Shown here: piece after piece, positions 1-8,676 of the stretch
How the letters are laid out: each line of letters begins with the position of its first letter
Numbering within the stretch: the stretch's first letter is position 1
Origin: Gemmatimonadota bacterium
GTDB taxonomy: Bacteria; Gemmatimonadota; Gemmatimonadetes; Palauibacterales; KS3-K002
Assembly: GCA_020344215.1 (NCBI GenBank)
Contig: CP070815.1
Coordinates: 3,809,471-3,873,470, forward strand
Reading direction: 5' to 3'
Length of the DNA: 64,000 nt
The notes under the pieces: model-generated
The model's database searches: none
What the model was told of the DNA's origin: nothing
The model's input: the letters and a program-made list of their open reading frames with translations, nothing else
Program-made: the position numbers and the translations under genes

Positions 1-1
1 G

Positions 2-1096
2 GAGCGGAAGTGGCTGGCGGGGGTTGCGGTGGACGCGGTGTTCGACAGCGTCTCGGTGGCCACGACGTTCAAGGCAGAGCTAGAGAAGCACGGGATCATC
101 TTCTGCTCGTTCTCGGAGGCGGTGCGCGACCATGCCGAGCTGGTGCAGGAATACATCGGCTCGGTGGTGCCACACACCGACAACTTCTTCGCGGCGCTCA
201 ACTCCGCCGTATTCAGCGACGGTTCGTTCGTGTACGTACCGAAAGGTGTGCGCTGCCCGATGGAGCTGTCGACGTACTTCCGGATAAACGCGGCGCAGAC
301 GGGCCAGTTCGAGCGGACGCTGATCATCGCGGACGAGGGCAGCTATGTGAGCTACATGGAAGGCTGCACCGCGCCGATGCGCGATGAGAACCAGCTGCAC
401 GCGGCGGTGGTGGAGCTGGTCGCGCTCGACGACGCGACGATCAAGTACTCGACGATCCAGAACTGGTACCCGGGTGACGAGGAAGGCCACGGCGGCATCT
501 ACAACTTCGTCACCAAGCGCGGCGCCTGCCGCGGTGCGCGCTCCAAGATCTCCTGGACCCAGGTGGAGACGGGCTCGGCGATCACCTGGAAGTACCCGAG
601 CTGTATCCTGCAGGGCGACAATTCGGTCGGCGAGTTCTATTCGGTAGCGTTGACGAACCTGCGGCAGCAGGCGGATACGGGCACGAAGATGATCCATATC
701 GGCAAGAACACGAAGAGTACGATCGTGAGCAAAGGGATCTCGGCGGGCCGCGGTCAGAACACGTACCGTGGCATGGTGAAGATCATGAAGGGCGCCGAGC
801 ACGCCCGGAACTACACGCAGTGCGACTCGCTGCTGATCGGCGACAAGTGTGGTGCTCACACCTTCCCGTACATCGAGGTAAAGAACAGGACGGCGAAGAT
901 GGAGCACGAAGCCTCCACGTCGAAGATCGGCGAGGATCAGATGTTCTATTGCCAGCAGCGTGGGATCGGTATGGAGGACGCGATCTCGCTGATCGTGGCG
1001 GGCTTCTGCAAGGAAGTGTTCCGCGAGTTGCCGATGGAGTTTGCGGTAGAGGCGCAGAAGCTGTTGAGTGTTAGTCTTGAAGGGAGCGTTGGGTAG
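2..1096 (+). CDS. sufB: Fe-S cluster assembly scaffold protein SufB (5' end outside window)
   Basis: SufB is the core subunit of the cytosolic SufBC2D scaffold on which Fe-S clusters are built. The frame is open from base 2, and the residues before the first internal GTG (base 29) already look like SufB, so the true start lies upstream. About 364 residues are present of a usual ~470. Visible blocks are [43 protein letters not shown] and the C-terminal FYCQQRGI with its Cys. It is the first gene of the suf cluster; a short palindromic repeat separates it from sufC. Identification is secure. Confidence 0.97.
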   Translation, partial: ERKWLAGVAVDAVFDSVSVATTFKAELEKHGIIFCSFSEAVRDHAELVQEYIGSVVPHTDNFFAALNSAVFSDGSFVYVPKGVRCPMELSTYFRINAAQTGQFERTLIIADEGSYVSYMEGCTAPMRDENQLHAAVVELVALDDATIKYSTIQNWYPGDEEGHGGIYNFVTKRGACRGARSKISWTQVETGSAITWKYPSCILQGDNSVGEFYSVALTNLRQQADTGTKMIHIGKNTKSTIVSKGISAGRGQNTYRGMVKIMKGAEHARNYTQCDSLLIGDKCGAHTFPYIEVKNRTAKMEHEASTSKIGEDQMFYCQQRGIGMEDAISLIVAGFCKEVFRELPMEFAVEAQKLLSVSLEGSVG

Positions 1097-1098
1097 AG

Positions 1099-1150
1099 GC
1101 GGGGATTCGGGAGTTCGGGAATCCGGGGATTCGGGAATCCGGGAATCGTT
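1099..1150. repeat. Intergenic palindromic word repeat (ATTCGGGAATCC type)
   Basis: Directly after the sufB stop codon the sequence repeats GGATTCGGGAATCC and GAATCCGGGGATTC, two overlapping short palindromes joined in tandem. The block could form small hairpins in the mRNA between sufB and sufC. It encodes nothing in either direction. Confidence 0.75.
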
Positions 1151-1196
1151 GACTAATAGAACAGTGTAACACTCGAATTCGGAATTGAGTGTGGAA

Positions 1197-1964
1197 ATGC
1201 TCGAGATCAAGAATCTGCATGTGAGTGTTGAGGGGAAGAAGATCCTCAAGGGCCTGAACCTCACGGTGAACGCTGGCGAGGTGCATTCGATCATGGGTCC
1301 GAATGGGTCCGGGAAGAGCACGCTGGCGTCGGTGCTGGCGGGCCGTGACGGCTACGAGGTGACGGAAGGCCAGGTCCTATATAGAGGCGAAGATCTTCTG
1401 GGGATGGCACCGGAGGAGCGTGCCCACGAGGGTGTGTTCTTGGCGTTCCAGTACCCGGTGGAGATCCCCGGCGTCGGCAGCATCCAGTTCCTGACGGCGG
1501 CGCTCAACGCAATACGGGAGCACCGTGGCCTGGAGGAGCTGGACGCACTGGATGCGCTGAAGCTGTTCAAGGACAAGATCAAGGCGCTGCACGTGAGTGA
1601 CGAGCTGCTGGGGCGCTCGGTGAACGAGGGCTTCTCGGGCGGCGAGAAGAAGAAGAACGAGATTTTCCAGATGGCGGTGCTGGAGCCGACGCTGGCGGTC
1701 CTGGACGAGACCGACTCGGGGCTGGACATCGACGCGCTGCGGATCGTCGCCGAGGGTGTGAACGCGCTGCGCAGCCCGGAGCGTGCATTCCTGGTGATCA
1801 CGCACTACCAGCGGCTGCTCAGCTACATCGTCCCCGACTTCGTGCACGTGCTGGTGAACGGGCGGATCGTGCGGTCGGGAGAAAAAGAACTGGCTTTGCA
1901 CCTCGAGGAATACGGCTACGCCTGGGCCGGTCAGCGTGATCCGACTGGTGTCGGATCGGGTTGA
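1197..1964 (+). CDS. sufC: Fe-S cluster assembly ATPase SufC
   Basis: SufC is the ABC-type ATPase that drives the SufBC2D scaffold. The protein shows Walker A GPNGSGKST (about residues 34-42), the SufC-type signature EGFSGGEKKKNE with its extra lysines, Walker B LAVLDETDSGLD and the switch His in VITHYQR. Length (255 aa) fits the family. I chose ATG 1197; in-frame TTG 1185 and GTG 1191 are possible but add no family sequence. It lies between sufB and sufD on the same strand. Confidence 0.97.
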   Translation: MLEIKNLHVSVEGKKILKGLNLTVNAGEVHSIMGPNGSGKSTLASVLAGRDGYEVTEGQVLYRGEDLLGMAPEERAHEGVFLAFQYPVEIPGVGSIQFLTAALNAIREHRGLEELDALDALKLFKDKIKALHVSDELLGRSVNEGFSGGEKKKNEIFQMAVLEPTLAVLDETDSGLDIDALRIVAEGVNALRSPERAFLVITHYQRLLSYIVPDFVHVLVNGRIVRSGEKELALHLEEYGYAWAGQRDPTGVGSG

Positions 1965-1971
1965 GGGCATC

Positions 1972-2031
1972 TGTGCCCAATATCTTGATTGCCTGGGTCT
2001 TGGATGTTGGGTGTCGGCAATTGGGTAACAG
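1972..2031. repeat. Intergenic word repeat (CCAAT / TTGGG type)
   Basis: The sufC-sufD gap holds repeated words of the form TTGGATGTTGGG, bounded by CCCAAT on the left and ATTGGG on the right, so its ends can pair. It is a different word family from the sufB-sufC gap but has the same placement just after a stop codon. Its boundaries are approximate. Confidence 0.45.
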
Positions 2032-2045
2032 ACGGAGACGGCAGG

Positions 2046-3386
2046 GTGACCGGTAAGGTCAAGAATAGCCAGGGGCTCGAGGCGTACCTCGAGAGCTTCA
2101 AGAAGTTGGAGAACGGAGCGGGCGGCCCCGAGTGGCTGCGCCCGATGCGCCGGGCTGCGATCGCGCGGTCGTCAGAGCTTGGCTTCCCGACGGTACGTGA
2201 TGAGGATTGGAAGTTCACGAATCTAGCGCCGCTCTCGAAGAGGGCGTTTGCCCCGGCGGCGGGTGCGGACGTAACGCTGGAGGACCTGGCGCCGTTCGTC
2301 TTCCGCGGTCAGGAATCGGCGCGCTTGGTCTTCGTGAACGGCCGCTACCAGCCGCAGCTCTCCGACTCGTGTGCCCAGCCCGGCGGTGTGCTGGCGTGTA
2401 ACCTGGGTCAGTCGCTGCAGCTGCAGCCGGAGCTGGTGAAGCTGCATCTGGCGCAGTATCTGGATTACGAGAACGACTTCTTCGCGGCGCTCAATACGGC
2501 GTTCGTGGAGGACGGCGGCTTCGTGTATGTCCCGGACGGCGTCGTGGTCGAGCGACCGGTCCATCTGATCTACGTATCGAGCGAGACGCCGGCGCCCAGC
2601 GTGACGCACCCACGGAACCTGATCGTCGTCGGCGAGGCTGCCGAGGGGGCGGTGGTGGAAGAGTACGTGTCGCTGGGCGGCGAAGAGTACTTCACGAACG
2701 CGATGACGGAGATCGTCGCGGGTCCGAGCGCGGTGCTCGAGCATTATCGGGTGCAGCGGGAGAGCCGAAAGGCGTTCAACGTCGGGACGGTGCGGGTCGA
2801 GCAGTCGCGGAGCAGCAATGTAGCGTGCCACGCTGTGCATCTGGGCGGTGGCCTGGTCCGCAACAACGTCCACCCGGTGCTGGCCGGCGCAGGCGCCGAG
2901 TGTCTGATCAACGGTTTGTTCCTACCAGCCGGTAAGCAGCACATTGACAACTTCATGCGGGTCGAGCACGTAAGCCCGCACTGCGGTAGCCGCCAGTTCT
3001 ACAACGGGATACTCAATGGCAGCGCCTCCGGCGTCTTCAGCGGCCGGATCATCGTGCACAAGGACGCCCAGAAGACGGACGCCAAGCAGACGAACCGCAA
3101 TCTGCTGCTCACCGATGAGGCGCAGATGGACAGCAAGCCACAGCTGGAGATCTACGCCGACGACGTGAAGTGCACGCACGGCGCGACGATCGGTCAGCTG
3201 GACGACGACGCGATCTTCTACCTGCGGGCGCGGGGAGTGCCGGAGCAGACGGCGCGAACGCTGTTGCTGTTCGGGTTCGCGGCCGAGAATCTGGAGCGCA
3301 TGCGGCAGGCGCCGATCCGCGGGTATGTGGAGAACCTGGTCACGGAGTGGCTGCCGCACGGTGAGGTCTTGAAGAAACTCCGCTAA
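2046..3386 (+). CDS. sufD: Fe-S cluster assembly protein SufD
   Basis: SufD is the SufB paralogue that completes the SufBC2D scaffold. The N-terminal helical part contains ELGFPTVRDEDWKFTNL, typical of SufD. The beta-helix core follows, with FAALNTAFVEDGGFVYVP, and the C-terminal part has SGRIIVHKDAQKTDA and KCTHGATIGQLD, carrying the conserved Cys-x-His. GTG 2046 is preferred because GGAG sits 8 nt upstream; the upstream ATG-containing extension is repeat-derived sequence. Predicted length is 446 aa, normal for SufD. Confidence 0.95.
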   Translation: MTGKVKNSQGLEAYLESFKKLENGAGGPEWLRPMRRAAIARSSELGFPTVRDEDWKFTNLAPLSKRAFAPAAGADVTLEDLAPFVFRGQESARLVFVNGRYQPQLSDSCAQPGGVLACNLGQSLQLQPELVKLHLAQYLDYENDFFAALNTAFVEDGGFVYVPDGVVVERPVHLIYVSSETPAPSVTHPRNLIVVGEAAEGAVVEEYVSLGGEEYFTNAMTEIVAGPSAVLEHYRVQRESRKAFNVGTVRVEQSRSSNVACHAVHLGGGLVRNNVHPVLAGAGAECLINGLFLPAGKQHIDNFMRVEHVSPHCGSRQFYNGILNGSASGVFSGRIIVHKDAQKTDAKQTNRNLLLTDEAQMDSKPQLEIYADDVKCTHGATIGQLDDDAIFYLRARGVPEQTARTLLLFGFAAENLERMRQAPIRGYVENLVTEWLPHGEVLKKLR

Positions 3387-3398
3387 CAGGCGCACCCA

Positions 3399-3851
3399 AT
3401 GACGGACCTTCGCGAGCTTTACCAGCAAGTCATCATCGACCACAGTCGTAGTCCTCGCAATTACAGAGAGTTGGATCATCCGAGCCATAGCGCGGAGGGT
3501 TACAACCCGCTCTGCGGCGACCAGATCACCGTCTACTTGGAGGTCGAAGGCGGCGTGGTAAAGGACGTCTCGTTCAAGGGGTCGGGCTGCGCGATCTCGA
3601 AGGCGTCGGCCTCGCTGATGACCGCGGCGGTGAAGGGGAAGACACTGGCGGAGGCGGAGGAACTGTTTGCGCGGTTCCGCGAGATGGTGACGAGTGAGCA
3701 CGACGCGGCGGTGAACGAAGAAGCGCTGGGCAAGCTGACGGTGCTGTCCGGTGTTCGGGAGTTCCCGGTGCGGGTGAAGTGTGCAACGCTGGCGTGGCAC
3801 ACGTTGCGCGCCGCGTTGGCAGGTGAAGGGGAGCGGGTGAGCACTGAGTAG
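3399..3851 (+). CDS. sufU: SufU-type Fe-S assembly sulfurtransferase/scaffold protein
   Basis: This is an IscU-fold protein of the SufU branch, which takes sulfur from SufS through a zinc-bound site. The three cysteines are visible in NPLCGD (about residue 39), GSGCAIS (about 63) and RVKCATLAW (near 127), and the long insertion between the second and third Cys is typical of SufU rather than IscU. It has 150 aa and starts 12 nt after sufD. Unlike many SufBCDSU clusters, sufS follows later, after a Rieske gene. Confidence 0.95.
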   Translation: MTDLRELYQQVIIDHSRSPRNYRELDHPSHSAEGYNPLCGDQITVYLEVEGGVVKDVSFKGSGCAISKASASLMTAAVKGKTLAEAEELFARFREMVTSEHDAAVNEEALGKLTVLSGVREFPVRVKCATLAWHTLRAALAGEGERVSTE

Positions 3852-3871
3852 GAGACATCGGGGTCGTTCGG

Positions 3872-3915
3872 GGCCCGAATGTCGAATACTGAATGTTGAA
3901 TATTGAACTCCCGAG
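3872..3915. repeat. Intergenic word repeat (GAATATTGAA type)
   Basis: Between sufU and the Rieske gene the sequence repeats words such as GAATACTGAATGTTGAATATTGAA at spacings near 10 nt. Each word is near-palindromic around AATATT. The same family fills the 28986-29190 gap, where it forms larger inverted repeats. Confidence 0.55.
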
Positions 3916-3957
3916 TCGGCAGGCCGCGTTGACTGTCTGCCGTTCAACTTCAGGTGG

Positions 3958-4278
3958 ATGGCGTCCGAGCAGAGATTCGTTAGGGTAGCGTCGGTGGATG
4001 AGGTGCCGCCTGGCGAGATGAAGGCGGTGGAAGTAGACGGCGCGCAGGTCGTGTTGGTCAATTCGGGCGGTGAGGTCTACGCACTGCACGACTCGTGCAC
4101 GCACGAGTATTTCCCGCTATCCGAGGGCACGCTGGAAGGTGACTGCGTGGTCTGCCTGCTGCATGGTGCGCGGTTCAAGCTGGAGACGGGCGCGGCGAGC
4201 GCGCCGGCGTTCGAGCCGGTAAGGACGTACGAGGTCAGAATCGACGGTGAGGACGTACTGGTCGCCGCTCAAGAATAG
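3958..4278 (+). CDS. Small Rieske-type [2Fe-2S] ferredoxin
   Basis: This 106-aa soluble protein is a stand-alone Rieske domain. The cluster motif is clear: Cys-Thr-His followed by 16-17 residues and Cys-Leu-Leu-His, inside CTHEYFPLSEG and VVCLLHGARF. It lacks a signal peptide and a membrane anchor, so it is probably a cytosolic electron carrier. AGGTGG directly precedes ATG 3958. Placement between sufU and sufS suggests a role in Fe-S assembly, perhaps electron supply; that role is inferred from context only. Confidence 0.9.
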   Translation: MASEQRFVRVASVDEVPPGEMKAVEVDGAQVVLVNSGGEVYALHDSCTHEYFPLSEGTLEGDCVVCLLHGARFKLETGAASAPAFEPVRTYEVRIDGEDVLVAAQE

Positions 4279-4296
4279 TGGAGTCGATCGGAAGAG

Positions 4297-5532
4297 ATGA
4301 AGGCGCCGCTTGACGTTAAGGCGATCAAGGCCGAGTTCCCTATACTGGGCCAGGAGGTGCACGGTCACCCGCTGGTCTATCTGGACAACGCCGCGTCTTC
4401 GCAGAAGCCGCGCATCGTGCTGGAAGCGCTGGTGCGCTATTACGAGCGCGACCATGCCAACGTGCACCGTGGCATCCACGAGCTATCGACGCGGGCCACA
4501 CAGGCGTACGAGGGCGCGCGTGCCCGTGTCGCGCGGTTCATCGGCGCGGGTGCGGTGGAGGAGGTGGTGTTCGTGCGCGGCACGACCGAGGGGATCAACC
4601 TGGTCGCGTCGGCCTGGGGCCCGAGCAACCTGGGTGAGGGGGACGAGATCCTGCTCACCGTGCTCGAGCATCACTCTAACATCGTCCCCTGGCAGCTGTT
4701 GGCGCAGCGCACCGGCGCGCGGCTCAAGAGCCTCGATATCGACGATCATGGGCGGCTGCGCCTCGAGCAACTCGGCGACCTGCTCAGCGAGCGGACGCGA
4801 CTTGTCGGTGTGACCCACGTGTCGAACGCGCTGGGCACGGTAAACCCGGTGGCAGAGATCGTAGCGGCGGCGAAGCGGGTGGGTGCGACGGTTGTGGTAG
4901 ATGGGGCGCAGGCGGCGCCGCACCTACCGATCGACGTGCAGGCGCTGGGCTGTGACTTCTACGCCTTCAGCGGCCACAAGATGTGTGGTCCGACGGGTAT
5001 CGGCGTACTCTGGGGCCGCAGCGAGCTGTTGGAAGAGATGGCGCCGTACCAGGGCGGCGGCGAGATGATCGAGATCGTCGAGCTGGAACGTTCGACGTAC
5101 AAGCGAGCGCCGCAGAAGTTCGAGGCGGGCACCCCAAACGTGGCGGACGCAGTGGGGCTGGCGGTGGCGATCGACTTCCTGGAGGGGCTCGGGCTGGAGC
5201 GAATCCAGGCCCACGAGCACGACCTGGTAAGCTACGCGCTGGAACGCGGCGCGCAGATCCCGGGGTTCCGCGACCTGGGGCCGGTGGGTGACGACCGGGC
5301 CGGAGTGCTGTCGTTCGAGCTCGGCGACATCCATCCCCATGACGTGGCGCAGATCCTGGATAGCCGCGGGATCGCGGTGCGGGCGGGCCACCACTGCAAC
5401 CAGCCGCTCATGCAGCGGCTGGGGCTGGGCGCGACGACGCGCGCTTCGTTCTATCTGTACAACGATCGCGACGACGTCGATGCCCTGTGTGAGGGTTTGC
5501 GGGCGGCGCTGGACTTCTTGAGCGGAGGCTGA
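4297..5532 (+). CDS. sufS: Cysteine desulfurase SufS
   Basis: SufS is a PLP enzyme (group II cysteine desulfurase) that releases sulfur from cysteine for SufU. Visible features are YLDNAASSQKP near residue 30, HANVHRGIHELS, the PLP lysine in SGHKMCGPTG (about K228) and the persulfide cysteine in RAGHHCNQPL (about C367). The 411-aa length is normal. It is the last gene of the suf cluster, 18 nt after the Rieske gene, and faces dinB convergently. Confidence 0.97.
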   Translation: MKAPLDVKAIKAEFPILGQEVHGHPLVYLDNAASSQKPRIVLEALVRYYERDHANVHRGIHELSTRATQAYEGARARVARFIGAGAVEEVVFVRGTTEGINLVASAWGPSNLGEGDEILLTVLEHHSNIVPWQLLAQRTGARLKSLDIDDHGRLRLEQLGDLLSERTRLVGVTHVSNALGTVNPVAEIVAAAKRVGATVVVDGAQAAPHLPIDVQALGCDFYAFSGHKMCGPTGIGVLWGRSELLEEMAPYQGGGEMIEIVELERSTYKRAPQKFEAGTPNVADAVGLAVAIDFLEGLGLERIQAHEHDLVSYALERGAQIPGFRDLGPVGDDRAGVLSFELGDIHPHDVAQILDSRGIAVRAGHHCNQPLMQRLGLGATTRASFYLYNDRDDVDALCEGLRAALDFLSGG

Positions 5533-5569
5533 CTGGGGCCGTCGGAGGCGTTCGGTCCTCGATGCTGCA

Positions 5570-6766
5570 TCACTCCTCGTCGTCGGTTCCGCCGTCGATG
5601 AGCTTGCCACGCTTGAGCGTACCTCTCCCGAACTTGTCCGAGACCTCGTCCATGACGTCGGCGACGCGGCTGGCGTTATCGCCCTTATCCTTTTCATCGA
5701 AGAGACCGAGCTGCGGTTCAGGCGCCCGCTCGTGCAGGCCTGAGACGCCGACGCCGATCAGGCGGACGGAGCGGTCGCCGGGGTCGGCTGCCTCGAGGAG
5801 CTTCAAGGCGATCGGGTAGATGGCTTCGGTGGTAGTGAGGTCGGTGTCGACCGTTTTGCGACGCGTGAGCGTATCGAAAGGAGCGAGTCGCAGTTTGAGC
5901 GTTACGGTCCGGGCTGCCATGCCGCGGCGGCGCAGGCGAGCCGCGACCTCTTCGGTGAGGGCGAGCAGGGTGCGTTGCAGATAGTCTCGGTCGTCGGTGT
6001 CGGTGAGAAAGGTGGTCTCGCGGCTGATCTGTTTCCGCTCCTGCCCCACCTCGACCGGCCGCTCGTCCTCGCCGTTGGCGAGCTGTATCAGGTGAGACGC
6101 GTGGGCGTGGCCTAGGTGGCGCACGAGCCGGTCGAGTGGGAACTCGGCAATGTCGCCGATCGTGTGAATGCCGAGCCCGTGCAGCTGGCCCGACGTCTTC
6201 GGGCCGACCCCCCAGAGCCGCTCGACGGGCAGTGGGTGCAAGAACTCCCTCTCCTTACCGGGCTCGACGACGACGAGCCCGTCCGGCTTCTCCAGGTCGG
6301 ATGCCAGTTTAGCGAGGAACTTGTTGGGTGCGACGCCGACGGAGACGGTGAGCCGCTCCTGTTCCCATACCGCCGCCTTGATCAGCCGCGCGATCGACTC
6401 GCCGTCGCCGAACAGGCGCGTGGACGCGGTGACGTCGAGGAAGGCTTCGTCGATGGAGAGCTTCTCCACCAACTCGGTGTAGCCCTCGAGGATCGCCATG
6501 ATCCGCTCGGAGACCTCAGCGTAGAGCTTCATGCGCGGCCGCAGGTAGACGGCGTCGGGGCAGCGGCGATAGGCCTCGGAGATCGGCATGGCCGAGTGGA
6601 TGCCGTATTTGCGGGCCTCGTAGTTGCAGGCGGCGACGACTCCGCGGCCGCGACCGCCCCGTGGATCGGCGCCGACCACGATGGGCCGGTCGGCGATCGA
6701 CGGGTCTTCGCGCGCCTCGACGGCGGCGAAGAAGGCGTCCATGTCGGCGTGGAGAATCGTTCTCAC
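5570..6766 (-). CDS. dinB: DNA polymerase IV (Y-family, DinB)
   Basis: DinB copies damaged DNA with low fidelity. Catalytic acidic residues are visible in ILHADMDAFFAAVE near the N-terminus and LSIDEAFLDVT, followed by the HhH segment LWGVGPKTSGQLHGLGI and the little-finger domain. I chose GTG 6766 because GGAG lies 6 nt upstream and the protein then begins right at the family start (398 aa). The ATG at 6823 overlaps the divergent ATG 6822 in a CATG palindrome and would leave no space for promoters. Confidence 0.93.
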   Translation of the reverse strand: MRTILHADMDAFFAAVEAREDPSIADRPIVVGADPRGGRGRGVVAACNYEARKYGIHSAMPISEAYRRCPDAVYLRPRMKLYAEVSERIMAILEGYTELVEKLSIDEAFLDVTASTRLFGDGESIARLIKAAVWEQERLTVSVGVAPNKFLAKLASDLEKPDGLVVVEPGKEREFLHPLPVERLWGVGPKTSGQLHGLGIHTIGDIAEFPLDRLVRHLGHAHASHLIQLANGEDERPVEVGQERKQISRETTFLTDTDDRDYLQRTLLALTEEVAARLRRRGMAARTVTLKLRLAPFDTLTRRKTVDTDLTTTEAIYPIALKLLEAADPGDRSVRLIGVGVSGLHERAPEPQLGLFDEKDKGDNASRVADVMDEVSDKFGRGTLKRGKLIDGGTDDEE

Positions 6767-6821
6767 GTGCCGCTCCGCGTTGACCGCTACCCGTGCCCCC
6801 TCTAACGTAGTACGCGCTGAC

Positions 6822-7121
6822 ATGAAAGACGCAACACTTGGCGGGTATTTCAGCGAGCACGAGCGGCCGCCGGCCTTCGAGGGGCCGGACGGCGACTCGT
6901 ACACGGTGGAGATCATCGTCGAGCCTGCCGGCGTCAGCGACGAGACCGGGCCGTGGTGTGCCTACCTGTTCTTCCTCAAATGGCGCGGTAGCGAACCGGT
7001 CGCCCATCGGGAGACCGAGTACCTGGCGGAGGCGGCGACCGAGGCGGCGGCGCGGGCCGAGCTGGAGAAGCTCACGCTCCACGAAGTGAAGGAACTCCTC
7101 GACAAGCTGGTGTCCGGATGA
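6822..7121 (+). CDS. Conserved-looking protein of unknown function (99 aa)
   Basis: Not recognised. The protein is acidic, has no signal peptide or membrane segment, and ends in a helical Ala/Glu-rich part (AEAATEAAARAELEK) that continues to LLDKLVSG. The N-terminal half (YTVEIIVEPAG, WCAYLFFLKW) looks like beta strands. Its stop codon overlaps the rsgA start by 4 nt (ATGA), so it is translated with rsgA and is a genuine gene. It is divergent from dinB. Confidence 0.7.
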   Translation: MKDATLGGYFSEHERPPAFEGPDGDSYTVEIIVEPAGVSDETGPWCAYLFFLKWRGSEPVAHRETEYLAEAATEAAARAELEKLTLHEVKELLDKLVSG

Positions 7122-8038
7122 GCGGCGGCCCGGAGAAGCTTAAGGGCCGAGTCCTGCGCACCGTGGGCGGCGTCTACGAGGTGGAGGTGGCCGGTGAGAC
7201 GCTGGAGTGCGCGCTGCGCGGGCGGCTCAAGCGCAAACGTGGCATCGGCCGGGTGGCGGTGGGAGACGAGGTCGAAGTGGATCGCCTTACGGACGGCAGC
7301 TGCGTGATCAGCGAGCTCTTGCCGCGCAGCTCACGACTGTCGCGGCGCTCGGCGGACGGTCGGCGCGAGCAGATCATCGCGGCGAACGTCGACCGGCTGG
7401 CGGCGGTCTTCTCGGTGGCACGACCGGAGCCGGGGTTCGAGTTGTTGGACCGGTTCCTGGTCCTGGCCGAGTCGTGCGAGATCGCCGCGTTCATCGTGGT
7501 CAACAAGATCGATCTGGCCGGCGCCGACGAGGTCCGCGAGCGCTTCGCCCTCTACAAGGAGATCGGCTATCCGGTGCTCTACACGAGCGCGAAGGCCCCC
7601 CGGGGCCTGGAAGAGTTGGGCGGCCGGCTGGCCGGCCATATCACACTGTTCGTCGGCCCATCGGGGGCTGGGAAGTCGAGCCTGCTGAACGCGCTGCAGC
7701 CGGGCCTGGGGCTCAGGGTCGGCGAGATCAGCAAGGCGATCGAGCGCGGGCGGCACACGACGGTGGCGGCATGGCTTCACCGCCTGGATGCGGGCGGCTA
7801 TGTCCTCGACACGCCCGGGTTGGGCAAGGTCCGGTTCTGGGAGGTGGGGACCCACAAGCTGGCCTGGTGCTTCCGCGAGTTTCGGCCGTATCTCGGCCGC
7901 TGCAGGTTCCAGGATTGCTCGCACACGCACGAGCCGGGCTGCGCGGTGATCGGGGCGAAAGAGGCCGGTAGTTTCTCGAGTCGTCGGTATGAGAGCTATG
8001 TGAAGTTCCTCGGAGAGAGCCTGGAGCGGAGTTCGTAG
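7118..8038 (+). CDS. rsgA: Ribosome small-subunit-dependent GTPase RsgA
   Basis: RsgA is a circularly permuted GTPase that checks late 30S subunit maturation. Order seen: N-terminal OB-fold, then G4 VVNKIDLA, G1 GPSGAGKSSLLN, G3 DTPGLGK, then the C-terminal zinc module CRFQDCSHTHEPGC. This permuted order (G4 before G1) is diagnostic. Length 306 aa is normal. It is coupled to the upstream small gene and followed by the NUDIX gene 29 nt later. Confidence 0.96.
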   Translation: MSGGPEKLKGRVLRTVGGVYEVEVAGETLECALRGRLKRKRGIGRVAVGDEVEVDRLTDGSCVISELLPRSSRLSRRSADGRREQIIAANVDRLAAVFSVARPEPGFELLDRFLVLAESCEIAAFIVVNKIDLAGADEVRERFALYKEIGYPVLYTSAKAPRGLEELGGRLAGHITLFVGPSGAGKSSLLNALQPGLGLRVGEISKAIERGRHTTVAAWLHRLDAGGYVLDTPGLGKVRFWEVGTHKLAWCFREFRPYLGRCRFQDCSHTHEPGCAVIGAKEAGSFSSRRYESYVKFLGESLERSS

Positions 8039-8067
8039 GCGATGGCGATGGGGCTGGCGAGGGTTGG

Positions 8068-8676
8068 GTGAGTTCTGAGTCGTTGATCGAGCGGATAGCC
8101 GCGGAACTGAGGAGCCGGGAACCGCAGCGGGCGGAGCCCGGCTCGTACGATGTCGAGGCGGCGGTGGCGCTGATGCTGCGGCCGGCGGGCCCGGGTCTCG
8201 AGTTCCTGGCAATCAAGCGTCCCGAGCACGATCGAGACCCGTGGTCGGGCCATATGGCGCTGCCCGGCGGCCGCAGAGAAGAGGGGGACGAGAGCCTGTG
8301 GCAGACAGCGGTGCGGGAGACGCGCGAGGAGATCGGCGTCGACCTGGAGGGGGCCGGGCGGCTGCTGGGCCAGCTGGATGACGTGCACCCGCGCACGCGG
8401 CGCATTCCCGCCATCGCCATCACTCCGTACGTGGTGGCGGTGGGGCCGGACGTCGCGGCCCGCACCAGCTCGGAGGTGGAGTACGCGGTCTGGGTGCCGC
8501 TGCAGGTCGTGGTGGACGAGGGTGCTCGAGGTACGCTCGTACACGATGCGCTGCCCGATCGCGAGTTCGCGACGATCGAGTACGACGGTCACGTGATCTG
8601 GGGTCTGACGCTGCGAATCCTGAGCCAGGTGGAGGAACTGTTGGGTCGCATCGGCTACGGCGGGAAAGGCGCGTGA
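8068..8676 (+). CDS. NUDIX hydrolase, CoA-pyrophosphatase-like
   Basis: NUDIX hydrolases cleave nucleoside diphosphates linked to another moiety. The NUDIX box is visible around residues 68-92: PGGRREEGDES followed by TAVRETREEIGVD. The preceding segment FLAIKRPEHDRDPWSGHMAL resembles the NUDT7/CoA diphosphatase group, where a similar block recognises CoA-like substrates, so CoA pyrophosphatase is the best guess. The start is GTG 8068. The stop TGA shares one base with the ATG of the following gene. Confidence 0.85.
   Translation: MSSESLIERIAAELRSREPQRAEPGSYDVEAAVALMLRPAGPGLEFLAIKRPEHDRDPWSGHMALPGGRREEGDESLWQTAVRETREEIGVDLEGAGRLLGQLDDVHPRTRRIPAIAITPYVVAVGPDVAARTSSEVEYAVWVPLQVVVDEGARGTLVHDALPDREFATIEYDGHVIWGLTLRILSQVEELLGRIGYGGKGA

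Noticed and set aside
80..1321. 413-codon minus-strand frame covering sufB
   Set aside because: It is antisense to a clear SufB protein, has Arg/Asp/Leu-rich composition typical of GC-driven open frames, and matches no family.
6821..6824. CATG palindrome giving overlapping divergent ATG starts for dinB and the next gene
   Set aside because: A GTG at 6766 with GGAG fits dinB better and leaves promoter space; the long dinB start adds non-family residues.
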